From NCBI RefSeq assembly GCF_006716785.1, contig NZ_VFPQ01000001.1, positions 4,960,001 through 5,024,000 on the forward strand: a stretch of 64,000 bases of DNA, given 5' to 3'. The notes under the pieces were generated by a model. That model did not search any database. It saw only the letters and a list, made by a program, of their open reading frames with translations, and was not told the DNA's origin. Numbering within the stretch: the first letter of the stretch is position 1; each line of letters starts with the position of its first letter. This document shows positions 9,290-18,714 of this stretch, in pieces. The stretch is from Thermopolyspora flexuosa (GTDB lineage: Bacteria; Actinomycetota; Actinomycetes; Streptosporangiales; Streptosporangiaceae). Both the position numbers and the translations under genes were made by a program.

Positions 9290-10393
9290 TTACTCCGGCA
9301 CCAGCTCCTCGACCGGCCGGAACTCCACGTCCAGGCCGAAGGCGCGGGGCCCGAACACCGCGAGCGCCTCGGGGCTGCGCATCAGGTCCGGGGTGCTGAT
9401 GCCCACCACCACGGCCCGCTGGCCGTACCGCAGGCCCTCGGTGGTGATCGGCTCGGCGGTGTCGATGTCGAGCACGCAGATCAGGTCGGGCACGACGCAG
9501 CGGACCTCGCCGTTCACCCGGGCGACCAGGTGCTCGTTCTGGAAGGTCAGCTCGAGCTTGCCGTCGCCGTCGAACGCCTCGAGCGTGGCGTTCCCCCGGG
9601 CGAACCCGGCCTCGGTGCGGCGTTCCACGTCGACGACCTTGCCGCGGAACAGCACCCGCACCTTGTTGTAGAGGGTGTCGGCCATGGTCGCGGCGAGCGC
9701 GGCGATCGGGTCGCGGTGCTCGGCGCGGGCCGTGCGCAGCGCCCGGCCGATGCGCAGGCCGAGGGTGAGCGTGTTCGGTACGGCGGTGCGCTTCACGTCG
9801 GCCCCGGTCATCGAGTACTCGGCGATGTGCGCCACGCCGCCCATGCGGATGGTGATGCCGCGGGCGAGCCACTCCATGCGCTTGTTGTCGTGCCCGGTGT
9901 CGATGATCACCATCTCGTCGTTCTCGCCGCCGATGGCGAGCGGCGAGCCCGGCACGCCGTACACCGAGAACGTCTCCATCTGCAGCTCGGGGAACGCCCG
10001 GCCCATGCCGTCCGCGTCCACCACGGGCAGCCCGGTGTGCGCGGCGACGAGCAGCGGGATCATCGAGTTGATGCCGCCGCACTCGATCGGCATGGTGGCG
10101 TCCGCGCGCCGGCCGAGGTGCCTCTCGAGGGTGCGCAGCGCGATCACCGCCTCGTCGCCGCGCGGGATCTTCTCCACCATGACCGTGGGCGCGCCCATCT
10201 GCGCGGTGGGGATGACGAACATGTCGTCGTCGAGCTCGGCCGGGTCGAGCACGGTGATCGTACGGCCGGTCTCCTTGAGCGCCTGGTCGACGAGGAGGCG
10301 GCCGATGTACGGGTCGCCGCCCCCGCCGGTGCCGAGCAGCGCCGCGCCGCGGGCCAGGTCGGCGAGGTCGGCGCGGTCGAGGGTGTAGCTCAT
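9290..10393 (-). CDS. DUF917 family protein (S-methyl thiohydantoin desulfurase type), second copy
   Basis: 367 residues with LLGTGGGGDP near residue 20, the MGAPTVMVEK block, and DADGMGRAFPELQM, all typical of the family. ATG at 10393 overlaps the stop of the previous DUF917 gene (ATGA), so the two are translationally coupled. It is close in length and motif order to the first copy, which suggests tandem duplication followed by divergence, or a hetero-oligomer. Confidence 0.88.
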   Translation of the reverse strand: MSYTLDRADLADLARGAALLGTGGGGDPYIGRLLVDQALKETGRTITVLDPAELDDDMFVIPTAQMGAPTVMVEKIPRGDEAVIALRTLERHLGRRADATMPIECGGINSMIPLLVAAHTGLPVVDADGMGRAFPELQMETFSVYGVPGSPLAIGGENDEMVIIDTGHDNKRMEWLARGITIRMGGVAHIAEYSMTGADVKRTAVPNTLTLGLRIGRALRTARAEHRDPIAALAATMADTLYNKVRVLFRGKVVDVERRTEAGFARGNATLEAFDGDGKLELTFQNEHLVARVNGEVRCVVPDLICVLDIDTAEPITTEGLRYGQRAVVVGISTPDLMRSPEALAVFGPRAFGLDVEFRPVEELVPE

Positions 10394-11478
10394 GCCGCCA
10401 CCTCCGTGGGGATCCGCACCGGGTCGTGGTCGTAGCCGAAGTACCGGGGGCCGACGAGCTCGACGCCCTCCGGGCTGTGCCAGCGCGGGTCGCACGGCGC
10501 GGCGATCACCCGCACCCGCTGGCCGTACCGCAGGGTCTCGGTGGTGATCGCGGTGCCGGTCTCCGCGTCGAGCACGCAGATCAGGTCGGGCACCGAGGCG
10601 ACCACGGTGCCGTCCCGCACCGCGACCAGGTGCTCGTTCTGGAAGCGGAGGGTGAACTCGACGCCGGTGTCACCGCCGGTGCCGGTGAGCGTCGCCTCGC
10701 CGCGGGCGAACCCGCCCTCGGTACGGCGGGCCACGTCGACGACCTTGCCGGTGAACAGCTCGGCCCCGCCGAGGCGGTCCACCACGGCGGCGACCGGGTC
10801 GCGGTGGCCGGCGCGGGCCTCGCGGACGATCCGGCCGAGCTCGGCGCAGAGCGACACGGTGCCGGGCACGAGGGCCTTGCGGGCGGTGGCGCCGTCCATC
10901 GGGTAGAGGCTGATCATCGCCGAGCAGCCCATGTCGATGGTGGCCGAGCGGGCGAGCCGTTCCGCCCAGTGGTTGTCGATCGTGTCGAAGATGCCCTGGT
11001 TGCCCTTCTCGTCGGCGATCGACATCGGGGTGGCGGTGATGCCGTACAGGGTCGGGATCACCATCTGCAGCTCGGGGAACGCGCGGCCCATCGCGTCCGC
11101 GTCGATCACCGGCAGCCCGAGCTGGGCCGCGGCGACCACAGGCACGAGCGCGTTCACCCCGCCCGCCTCGGCGCACACCACGTGGGTGGGCTCCACCCCG
11201 AGGTACCGGGCGAGGGCGCGGACGGCGGCCGCGACCTGCTCGATCGAGGGCACCTTCTCCACCATCACGGTGGGCGCGCCCATCATCGCGACCATGAAGG
11301 TGGCCGCGTCGTCCGGCACCTGGTCGAGCGGCACGATCTCGGCCGGGCCGTGCGCGCGCACCGCGGCGCCGGCGAGCAGCCGCCCGATGTGCGGGTCGCC
11401 GCCCCCGCCGGTGCCGAGGATCGCGGCGCCGACTGCGAGGTCGTCGAGGTCGGCCTCGGTGATGAGTCGCTCAGCCAC
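10390..11478 (-). CDS. DUF917 family protein (S-methyl thiohydantoin desulfurase type), first copy
   Basis: 362 residues, starting at GTG 11478 with GGAGG 6 bases upstream; this start overlaps the end of the hydantoinase gene by 8 bases. Motifs: ILGTGGGGDPHIG, MGAPTVMVEKVPS, DADAMGRAFPELQM, and a C-terminal PDLICVLDAETG block shared with the second copy. It acts in the cytoplasm with the adjacent HyuA-type subunit, presumably on an imported hydantoin-like compound. Confidence 0.88.
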   Translation of the reverse strand: MAERLITEADLDDLAVGAAILGTGGGGDPHIGRLLAGAAVRAHGPAEIVPLDQVPDDAATFMVAMMGAPTVMVEKVPSIEQVAAAVRALARYLGVEPTHVVCAEAGGVNALVPVVAAAQLGLPVIDADAMGRAFPELQMVIPTLYGITATPMSIADEKGNQGIFDTIDNHWAERLARSATIDMGCSAMISLYPMDGATARKALVPGTVSLCAELGRIVREARAGHRDPVAAVVDRLGGAELFTGKVVDVARRTEGGFARGEATLTGTGGDTGVEFTLRFQNEHLVAVRDGTVVASVPDLICVLDAETGTAITTETLRYGQRVRVIAAPCDPRWHSPEGVELVGPRYFGYDHDPVRIPTEVAA

Positions 11479-13033
11479 GGACCGCCTCCACCTGCAGGTC
11501 GCCGACGGCCTTGACCCGGATCCGGGTGGCGTTGCCGGGCAGGTAGGCGAGCGGCACCTCGTCCACCTCGACCACCCGCACCGAGCCGGGCTTGGCGCCC
11601 GCGGCGATCGCCCGGTCCACCGCCTCCTGCTTGGCGGCGTCGAGTACGGCACGGCGCTGCCCCGGCTCGACCGGGAAGATGCGGTCCACCATGCCGCCGA
11701 TCTGCGCGATCGCCGCGCCGATCGCGTTCGCCACGGCGAAGTGGTCGGGGCGGTGCACCCGGCCGGAGTCGCCGAAGGAGTCGGGCAGCAGGATCGAGCC
11801 GCCGCCGACCGCGACCACCGGCAGCGGGTCCGGGGAGGTGCGCATGCGCTCGATCGCGTCGGCGATGTCCTCGGCGATGCGCCGCAGCGCGGCCTCGGCG
11901 AGCGACCGGTCGACGACCCCGCGGACCAGCGACGGGTCGCCGATCTCGGCCCGCCCGGCCGCGACCGCGACGTCGGTCGCGGTGAGCGTGTCGCCGCCGA
12001 ACACCAGCGCCCTCTCGACGAGGCGGTAGCCGACCGAGTCGGGGCCGACGGTGACCTTGCCGTCGGTTTCCCGGACCCGGCTGCCGCCGCCGATGCCGAG
12101 GCTGAGCACGTCCGGCATGCGGAAGTTGGTGCGGATCCCGGCCACGCTCACCTCGGTGGTGGCCTCGCGCGGGAAGCCGTTCTGCAGCACGCCGATGTCG
12201 CTCGTGGTGCCGCCGACGTCGACCACGGCGCAGGTGTCCACGCCGGAGAGGAACGCCGCGCCGCGCATCGAGTTCGTCGGGCCGGAGGCGAACGTGGCCA
12301 CCGGGTAGCGGCGGGCGAAGTCGACGTCCATCAGCGTGCCGTCGTTCTGGCTGAGGTAGAGCGGCGCGCGGATGCCCGCCGCGGCGAGGGTCTCGGCGAG
12401 GCCGTCGACGATCCGGTCGGCGAGCTCGCGCAGCGACGCGTTGATGATCGTCGCGTTCTCGCGCTCGAGCAGGCCCATCCGGCCCACCTCGGAGGAGAGC
12501 GAGACCGCGAGGCCGGGCAGCTGGGCGGCCAGGATCTCCGCGGCGCGCTGCTCGAACTCGGCGTTCACCGGCGAGAACACGCTGGAGATCGCCACGCTGC
12601 GGATGCCGTGCCTGTCGATGTCCTCGGCGACGTGGAGGATCTCGTCCTCGCGCAGCTCGGCGATGTGCCGCCCGTCGAACTCGTGGCCGCCGTGGCACAG
12701 GTACGCCCGGCCGCTGATCGCCTTCACCAGCCGCTCCGGCCAGTCGACCATCGGCGGCAGCGAGGCCGTCGACGGCAGGCCGAGCCGTACCGCGGCGGTG
12801 GGCGCGAGCCGGTCGGCCTCGACCAGGGCGTTGATGAAGTGCGTCGTGCCGATCATCACGGCGTTCACCGCGGCCGGGTCGAACGCGCGCTGGCGCTTCA
12901 GCTCGTCGAGGGCCGTGGTGATGCCGCTGGTCACGTCACGGGTGGTCGCGGTCTTCACCGCGGCGAGGACGGTGGTGCCGTCCATGAGCACGGCGTCGGT
13001 GTTGGTTCCGCCGACGTCGATTCCGATCCGCAT
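11471..13033 (-). CDS. Hydantoinase/oxoprolinase subunit A
   Basis: 520 residues of the HyuA family, ATP-dependent ring-opening of hydantoins or 5-oxoproline. The N-terminal actin-like ATPase motif MRIGIDVGGTNTDAVL is at 1-16; the second phosphate-binding motif DVGGTTSDIG lies near residue 268, and AVGGGSILLPD near 420. No subunit B (HyuB) gene follows; its place is taken by DUF917 genes, the usual partner of this shorter HyuA subtype. It follows the permease after 30 bases. Confidence 0.92.
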   Translation of the reverse strand: MRIGIDVGGTNTDAVLMDGTTVLAAVKTATTRDVTSGITTALDELKRQRAFDPAAVNAVMIGTTHFINALVEADRLAPTAAVRLGLPSTASLPPMVDWPERLVKAISGRAYLCHGGHEFDGRHIAELREDEILHVAEDIDRHGIRSVAISSVFSPVNAEFEQRAAEILAAQLPGLAVSLSSEVGRMGLLERENATIINASLRELADRIVDGLAETLAAAGIRAPLYLSQNDGTLMDVDFARRYPVATFASGPTNSMRGAAFLSGVDTCAVVDVGGTTSDIGVLQNGFPREATTEVSVAGIRTNFRMPDVLSLGIGGGSRVRETDGKVTVGPDSVGYRLVERALVFGGDTLTATDVAVAAGRAEIGDPSLVRGVVDRSLAEAALRRIAEDIADAIERMRTSPDPLPVVAVGGGSILLPDSFGDSGRVHRPDHFAVANAIGAAIAQIGGMVDRIFPVEPGQRRAVLDAAKQEAVDRAIAAGAKPGSVRVVEVDEVPLAYLPGNATRIRVKAVGDLQVEAVRG

Positions 13034-13063
13034 GAATTCGGTCCTTTGATCAGACGCTGGTGG

Positions 13064-14401
13064 TCAGACGCTGGAGGCGGAGGCCGGGGCGGGGGTGGAG
13101 GTCTCCGTGGGGGCCGTGCCGTACCCGCGGACGAGGCCGAGCTTGCCCGCGACGACGTAGAGCACGAAGGCGAGGACGAGCGAGTTGACGCTCGGCAGAC
13201 CCCAGGTGACGAAGTACCCGACCAGGCTGGCGATCAGCCAGATGACGAGGGTGGTCGGCACCCAGCGCGGCGCGGCGGCGGGCATCGCGCCCTCGGCGCG
13301 GCTCGCGTCGAGCTCGCGGCGCCAGGTCCGCACCACGAAGTACTCGGCGACCATGATCCCGGCGATCGGCGGGAAGGTGACGCCGAGCAGGGAGAGGAAG
13401 TCGGTGAACCGCTCGAGGATGCCGGCCGCGGCGAGCACGCTGCCGACGACGCCGAGGATCGCGGTGACGACCGCCCGGTTGGTCCGCTTGCCGAAGACGG
13501 TGCCGATGAAGTTCACCAGGCCGAGGCCGGAGGAGTACAGGTTCCAGTCGTTGATCTTCAGGGTGCCGACGATGATGATCAGCACGCCGATCCAGCCGAC
13601 GGTCGAGGTGACGATGACGATGATGTTGTCGGACCGGATCGCGTGCGCGAGCAGCACGCCGACCAGGCCGATCACGTACTCGCCGAGCGTGATGCCGACG
13701 ATGGTCTGCTTCACCACGTCGCCGACCGACCGGTTGAACCGGGTCATGTCCGGCGTGATCACGGCGCCGACGATGAAGCCGCCCGCCACGAGCGTGGTGC
13801 CCTGCAGCAGGGTGAGGGACGGTCCGGCCGGGGCGGAGGCGACGAGCTCACCGAGCGAGTGCTTGGCCAGCTCCGACCCCACCGACCACGCCACCAGCAC
13901 CACGAACGCGGGCACGGTGAGGTACGCGGTCCACGCCATCGACTTGAAGCCCTTGATCACGATGGCGGTGACGGCGAGGCCGAACAGCAGCGCCCACAGC
14001 CACACCGGCATGATCGGCATGAGCTGGTAGAGCCCTTCGGCGGAGACCGCCGACTGGATGCCGAACCAGCCGACCAGGCTGATCCCGATCGCCAGCCCGA
14101 TCACGGCCGAGCCGGCCTGGCCGAACCCGCACCAGCGGGCGAGCGTGGAGGTGGAGATGCCCTCCCGCATGCCGATCACGCCGAGCGCGATCGCCACCAC
14201 CTCGAGGATGACGGCGCCGAACGTGATCGCCAGGAAGGAGTCCCAGAAGGACATGCCGAAGCCGAGGGTGGCTCCGAGCAGGAACTGGCTGAGCGCGGAG
14301 ATCTGGCCGAACCGCTGGACCGCGACCGAGTACCAGGAGTAGCGGGCGCGGGCCGGGACGCGGGCTGTGGCGAAGTCGTCGGTGCCGAAGGAAGAAGCCA
14401 T
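13064..14401 (-). CDS. NCS1-family permease (cytosine/hydantoin type)
   Basis: 445 residues with about twelve hydrophobic segments, typical of nucleobase-cation-symport-1 carriers (CodB/Mhp1 class). First gene of the operon. The next genes encode hydantoinase and DUF917 proteins, so the cargo is probably a hydantoin or related nitrogen heterocycle. Start ATG at 14401 has GGAGG 5 bases upstream; an upstream GTG/ATG extension lacks support. The C-terminus is a short Thr/Pro/Ala tail. Confidence 0.9.
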   Translation of the reverse strand: MASSFGTDDFATARVPARARYSWYSVAVQRFGQISALSQFLLGATLGFGMSFWDSFLAITFGAVILEVVAIALGVIGMREGISTSTLARWCGFGQAGSAVIGLAIGISLVGWFGIQSAVSAEGLYQLMPIMPVWLWALLFGLAVTAIVIKGFKSMAWTAYLTVPAFVVLVAWSVGSELAKHSLGELVASAPAGPSLTLLQGTTLVAGGFIVGAVITPDMTRFNRSVGDVVKQTIVGITLGEYVIGLVGVLLAHAIRSDNIIVIVTSTVGWIGVLIIIVGTLKINDWNLYSSGLGLVNFIGTVFGKRTNRAVVTAILGVVGSVLAAAGILERFTDFLSLLGVTFPPIAGIMVAEYFVVRTWRRELDASRAEGAMPAAAPRWVPTTLVIWLIASLVGYFVTWGLPSVNSLVLAFVLYVVAGKLGLVRGYGTAPTETSTPAPASASSV

Positions 14402-14611
14402 GACGCCTCCGGGGGGCATTTCGGCCTGGTCATTCCAGGCAAATGTGCTGTCCCCCAACGTAGAAACGCAGGTCGGAAGGCGTCACGGTGCGAACCGCCC
14501 AGAAGATCGCGTGTGGCTGTGCAGAGTGCACACCGCCGGGGCGGTACGGCCGGCCGCGTCGGCGGTGGGTGACCGGGGTTTACGGTACGGCGGCGCGGCC
14601 CGGGCGGCGGG

Positions 14612-14848
14612 TCATCCCGGCTCGCCCTGCTCGATCCACTCGCGGACGATCCGGTCGACCTCCGCGGCCAGCTCCTCCTTGCGGTAGGAGCGGTCCGGCA
14701 GCTCGTTGAGCCGCGCCATGGTCTCGGCGGGAATGTTGATGTGCTCGGACGCGCGCGAGTACACGTCGCGGCGGGTCGCCACCTCGCGGTCGCGGAACAC
14801 CTCGTCGATCACCTGTCGCATCTCGTCGAGCACGCTGTGTTCGGCCAT
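14612..14848 (-). CDS. Small DUF2795-like protein
   Basis: 78 residues, acidic and helical, with the segment ETMARLNELPDRSYRKEE that resembles the actinobacterial DUF2795 family. Start ATG at 14848 has AGGGAGG 7 bases upstream; an ATG two codons earlier is too close to that site. It stands alone between the permease operon and a strong hairpin. Function unknown. Confidence 0.6.
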   Translation of the reverse strand: MAEHSVLDEMRQVIDEVFRDREVATRRDVYSRASEHINIPAETMARLNELPDRSYRKEELAAEVDRIVREWIEQGEPG

Positions 14849-14893
14849 CGCCATCCCTCCCTGCGCCCTCCCCTACCCACGGGCGGCGGGAAT

Positions 14894-14930
14894 GTACGGC
14901 ACGGCCCCGGGGGCCGGGGCCGTGCCGTAC
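14894..14930 (-). terminator. Perfect 15-bp hairpin
   Basis: GTACGGCACGGCCCC (14894-14908) is followed by a 7-base loop and its exact complement (14916-14930). No T-run. It lies 25 bases past the end of the imine-reductase fragment and may have ended that gene. The arms carry the GTACGGC motif common throughout this window. Confidence 0.55.
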
Positions 14931-14954
14931 GGGTGCGGAGGAGGAAGGACTGGG

Positions 14955-15290
14955 TCAGCTCTTGCGGGGGACGAGCATGTCGACGACCCGGATGAAGCCG
15001 TCCTCGGCGTATCCGAGGCCGACGGCGCGGCCGGCCAGGCCCGCGACGGCGCGCATCACGCCGGCGCCGATGCCGTGCCCCTCGGAGGTCTCGATGACGT
15101 GGGACATCGTCGACACGGCCGAGGTGAGCGGGTTGTCCCCACCGGCGAACCGGCCGGTGTCCGCCTCGTCCCCGGTCTCCTCGAAGATCGGCGGCAGGAT
15201 CTCGGCGATGCCCTTGGCGAACGGGAGAAGCTCCCGGGCGGTGACGCCCTCCGCGCGGGCGAGGGCGAGCGCGTGGGCGTATCCCGCCAT
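14955..15290 (-). pseudogene. C-terminal fragment of an imine reductase-type NADPH oxidoreductase
   Basis: 111 residues matching only the C-terminal helical domain of the imine reductase/6-phosphogluconate-dehydrogenase-like family (AHALALARAEGV, then FAGGDNPLTSAVSTMSHVIETSEGHGI, ending FIRVVDMLVPRKS; quoted in pieces). The N-terminal Rossmann domain is absent, the next gene ends only 86 bases upstream, and the ATG at 15290 has no ribosome-binding site. I read it as the remnant of a deletion that joined it to the OmpA-like gene. Confidence 0.7.
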
Positions 15291-15375
15291 CGCGGTCCCG
15301 GCGCGGGTGCGGCCGAGGGGCCGGGGTCCGGCTCCCTCGGGCCGCCGCGCCTCCCCCGCCCCGGCCCGCGGGCCG

Positions 15376-16989
15376 TCAGGCCGCGATGCGCACGCCCTTC
15401 ATCGGGGTGAAGCCGAAGAGGTTGACGTCCACGGTCGTGACCTCCTCCGGCGGGGCCGTCATCAGCACCCACAGCCGGACACGCCGGCCGGGCCCGAGGC
15501 TCTTCAGCGTCGTCACCGAGCAGACGCAGTGGCGGGGAGACCCGGGGTCGTCGCCCGGCGTGGTCAGCGGCAGGTAGCGGGTGCCGTCCGGGCCGGTGAG
15601 CGCGACCCAGAAGAACTCGGTGTGGAATCCGGTGATCACGCCGATCTCCTCGGCGTCGCGGTCGATCGCGCCTTCCGCCAGCCGCACCTCGCCGCCGGAG
15701 GCGTGGCTGAGGGAGAACGTGGCGATGAGGCCGCGCCGGCTGATCCTGCGCAGCTCGAGCAGCTCGGCGTTGAGCCCGGTGAGCCTGCGCACCCCTCGGG
15801 CCGTGGCGAGCGGCGTCCCCGGGTCGGTGGCGGCGGGCTCGGCGGAGGGGGCCGAGGACGGGGTGGGCCGCGGGGAGGGCGCGGGCACCTCGCGTTCGAA
15901 GATCACCTCGACCCGGCGGTTGCGCGCCCGGGCCCGCTCCGAGGTGCCCTTGACGGCGGGCTGGGTCTCCCCCTTGCCCTCGGCGGTGAAGGAGACGCCG
16001 GGGTTGCGCACCAGCGAGCGGAGCGCCTTCCGCACGGCCTCGGCGCGGCGGACGGACAGCCGGAGGTTGTACGCCTCGGTGCCCACGTCGTCGGTGTGCC
16101 CGACGATCTTCACGGTGCCCTTGGCCTCGGTGCCGATGCGGTCCGCGGCGCGCCGGAGCTCCTCCTTGGCCTTGCCGGTGAGCGTGGCCTTGTCGAACTC
16201 GAACAGCACGTCGGTGTTGAGGGCGATCTCCACGCGGGTGCCGCTCTCCGCGACGGAGACGGTGGTGCCGCTGGTGCGCGTGACCAGCTGGGTCGTGTTC
16301 GGGTACGCGGCCTCGATCACGGCGGCGTCCGGCTCGCCGTCCACCTTGGGGCCGGTGCCGGCCGGGCTGATCGGCAGCGGTGGGGTGAGGCCCGCGCCGT
16401 GGAAGCCGACCGCCACGGACGTGGTCTCGGGCGGCACGTGGTAGACGGCCCACAGCGTGGCGGACTGCCCGGGTTCGAGGGTGGCGGACACCTCGGAGTA
16501 GCTGCACAGGCAGCGGGCGCGGACCTCGACGTCGTCGCGTTTCATCGGGTGGTAGACCGCGAAACGCGCGTCGTCCAGGAGGAAGAAGCCGGAGAACGCC
16601 TGGATGTAGTCGTAGGCGTTCTGACCGGCGAGGTCGTAGGAGTGAAACTGCCCCAGCCGCACCGGGCGCCGGTCGGCGGTGACCCGGAAGCGGGCCGTGA
16701 CGCTCGTCGGCGTGGTGCGCTCCAGGCCGATGACGTCGATGCGCGCATGGCCGATGTTCTCGTCGTGGCCGTCGCCGTAGAGGGTGGCGAGGGCGGGTGC
16801 CGCCTCCGGGGCCGGGGAGCCGGTGGCGGCGGGCGAGGACGCGGGCGAGGATACGGGCGCGGATGCGGTCGTGGTCGCGGCCGTCGGGGACGGCTCCGGG
16901 TCACCGGCCTGGCCGGGAGAGCACCCGACGAGCCCGAGCGCGAGTCCGCACGCAAGCCACCATCGTGGACGGGCGCGCCAGACGACCAT
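15376..16989 (-). CDS. OmpA-family lipoprotein
   Basis: 537 residues from the ATG at 16989, chosen because GGGGGGA lies 4 bases upstream (an ATG four codons earlier lacks a site). A signal peptide ends in lipobox LVGC, with Cys23 as the lipidated residue. A Pro/Ser/Thr/Ala linker follows. An OmpA_C peptidoglycan-binding domain sits near 250-360 and contains VLFEFDKATLTGKAKEEL and GHTDDVGTEAYNLRLS. Flanking beta-rich domains each carry a CxC pair (RCLCSYSEV; HCVCSVTT), so the two halves look like a duplication around the OmpA domain. Likely an envelope-anchored cell-wall binder. Confidence 0.85.
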   Translation of the reverse strand: MVVWRARPRWWLACGLALGLVGCSPGQAGDPEPSPTAATTTASAPVSSPASSPAATGSPAPEAAPALATLYGDGHDENIGHARIDVIGLERTTPTSVTARFRVTADRRPVRLGQFHSYDLAGQNAYDYIQAFSGFFLLDDARFAVYHPMKRDDVEVRARCLCSYSEVSATLEPGQSATLWAVYHVPPETTSVAVGFHGAGLTPPLPISPAGTGPKVDGEPDAAVIEAAYPNTTQLVTRTSGTTVSVAESGTRVEIALNTDVLFEFDKATLTGKAKEELRRAADRIGTEAKGTVKIVGHTDDVGTEAYNLRLSVRRAEAVRKALRSLVRNPGVSFTAEGKGETQPAVKGTSERARARNRRVEVIFEREVPAPSPRPTPSSAPSAEPAATDPGTPLATARGVRRLTGLNAELLELRRISRRGLIATFSLSHASGGEVRLAEGAIDRDAEEIGVITGFHTEFFWVALTGPDGTRYLPLTTPGDDPGSPRHCVCSVTTLKSLGPGRRVRLWVLMTAPPEEVTTVDVNLFGFTPMKGVRIAA

Positions 16990-17198
16990 AAGTCCCCCCA
17001 TTTGGCGATCAATGTCCGGTTACGCGATCGCAGACTCTGGCGCGCACCGACTTTAGAGATCACCACACGGAGACGCGATCGGAAACGAAAACAAAAATCC
17101 TCGCATTCATCACTAACTGCGCATATTCCGTTCCTGGCGGCGCAGGTCCGGATCACGGTGGGCGGTGACGGCCTCGCGGCCCGCCGCGGCCGGGCCGA

Positions 17199-18296
17199 TC
17201 AGCCGATGGGCTCGTCCACCCGCACCCGGTCGCTTTCGCCGTCGGAGAGGAACGCCGCCAGCGCCCGGCCCTCCTCCGCGAGCGCGTCCCGGTCGGCCGG
17301 GGAGAGGCGGCGCAGCGGCGTCACGATCACCGTGCCGGCCTCGACGGTCCAGGTCGCGGCGACCCGGCCGTCAACCAGGGCGAAGCGGGCGCCCTCGACC
17401 GACAGGCCACGGTGGGCGTCGTCGATGATCCGGCTGCGGTCGTGGTAGCCGAGGATCGCGTTGTCGAACGCGGGCAGGAACCGCACCGGCGCCGGGGTGT
17501 CCGGATCGGGGCGGGGCGCGTCGGGGAGGTCGAGCAGCTCCCGGCCCCGCTCGTCGCGGAAGGCGACGAGTTCGTCCCGGATCGCCGCCACCGCGTCCGG
17601 CAGCCCGGCGAGCCCGGACCAGGCGCGCAGATCGGCCGTCGCGGCCGGGCCGTACGCGGCGAGGTAGCGCCGTACCATCGCCTGGCCTGCGCGATCGACG
17701 CCGTCCGCGGACGGCGGGTCCACGTCGCGGCCCAGCCAGGTCGAGAGCAGCACGTGGCGCACCCCGGCCTTCGTCCGCCACAGCCCGCGCGGCGGCGCCT
17801 GGGCCAGCGGCACCGCGGAGATCAGCAGCTCCATGAGCGCCTGCCGGGACACGGTGGGCCGATGCTCGGCGAGCGCCGCGACGAGCTCGCCCCTCGTGCG
17901 GGGCTCCCCGTCGGCGAGGACCGCGCGGGCCTCCGCCGCCAGCTTGTCCAGGTCGACGCCGTCGGCCTCGCGGCGGAAGGTCCCCATGACCCGTTGGCGG
18001 AACATGTCGTCGTACCGGGCCCGCCAGGCGAGGGCGTCGTCGGCGGTGACGAGGTGGATGGTGCGCCGCATCAGGTGGGTCCGCACCACCCGCCGCCCGA
18101 CCAGCAGCTCCGAGAGCGTCGCCGGGTCGAACGCGCGCAGCCGCGACCAGAGCCCGACGAACGGTTCCTGCGGCTCCTGCGCCTGCAGCCCGCACAGGTG
18201 CGTGACCGCGTCGAGGACCGGCAGGTCGGCCCGGTCGAGCAGCAGCTGCCGGGCGAGCGTCGCGCGATTGAGCGCCCGGGCGTCCAGCACGGTCAT
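17199..18296 (-). CDS. AlkZ-like winged-helix DNA glycosylase (HTH_42 family)
   Basis: 365 residues, tandem winged-helix architecture of PF06224. The QxQ catalytic motif of AlkZ-type interstrand-crosslink glycosylases is present as GLQAQ (Gln38 and Gln40). Downstream family motifs THLMRRTIHLV and FLPAFDNAILGYHDR are intact. In Streptomyces the true AlkZ gives self-resistance to azinomycin; most paralogs are general repair enzymes, and none of the neighbours suggests a natural-product link here. Start ATG 18296 with GGGGTGA upstream. Confidence 0.85.
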   Translation of the reverse strand: MTVLDARALNRATLARQLLLDRADLPVLDAVTHLCGLQAQEPQEPFVGLWSRLRAFDPATLSELLVGRRVVRTHLMRRTIHLVTADDALAWRARYDDMFRQRVMGTFRREADGVDLDKLAAEARAVLADGEPRTRGELVAALAEHRPTVSRQALMELLISAVPLAQAPPRGLWRTKAGVRHVLLSTWLGRDVDPPSADGVDRAGQAMVRRYLAAYGPAATADLRAWSGLAGLPDAVAAIRDELVAFRDERGRELLDLPDAPRPDPDTPAPVRFLPAFDNAILGYHDRSRIIDDAHRGLSVEGARFALVDGRVAATWTVEAGTVIVTPLRRLSPADRDALAEEGRALAAFLSDGESDRVRVDEPIG

Positions 18297-18714
18297 GCGG
18301 TCACCCCGGCCCGTCTCCCGCACCGGTGCGGCGTCAGGACACGGCAGGCCGCGCCCGGGACCACGCGGCCACCACGATCGTCTCGTCCGGACGTCCTCGA
18401 TGTCGGCATGACCCAACGATCGCAGCCATGACCGACAAAACCTGTCCGCCGCCGTTCCGACCCGCCCGTCGCCCCCGCAACGGCCGATCCGCCAGGCTCG
18501 GCACCCACCGGATATCGCCCGTCCCCGGCGGTTCCGGTATCGCCCGAGCACACCCGATCAGGGCTCGATACGGCGTCAGGGCGTAGGTCAGCGCCGTTTC
18601 GGCGGTACGGACGACCGTACCGGTCTGCGCACGCGCGGCAGCCCCGCGTGATCGCTGTACACACGTTCGAATGGTCGTGACAGGACGCCAAGCGCACGAG
18701 TACGCCGGCGGCAT
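18297..18714. other. Intergenic stretch
   Basis: No credible gene on either strand. It holds the leader of the glycosylase gene and the decayed 5' side of the dprA remnant. A short inverted pair of GTACGG motifs (near 18604-18620) is the only structure seen. Confidence 0.4.

Noticed and set aside
10931..14572. 1213-residue plus-strand ORF
   Set aside because: Antisense shadow of the permease, hydantoinase and DUF917 genes; its composition (Asp/His/Arg repeats) is typical of mirrored GC-rich codons.
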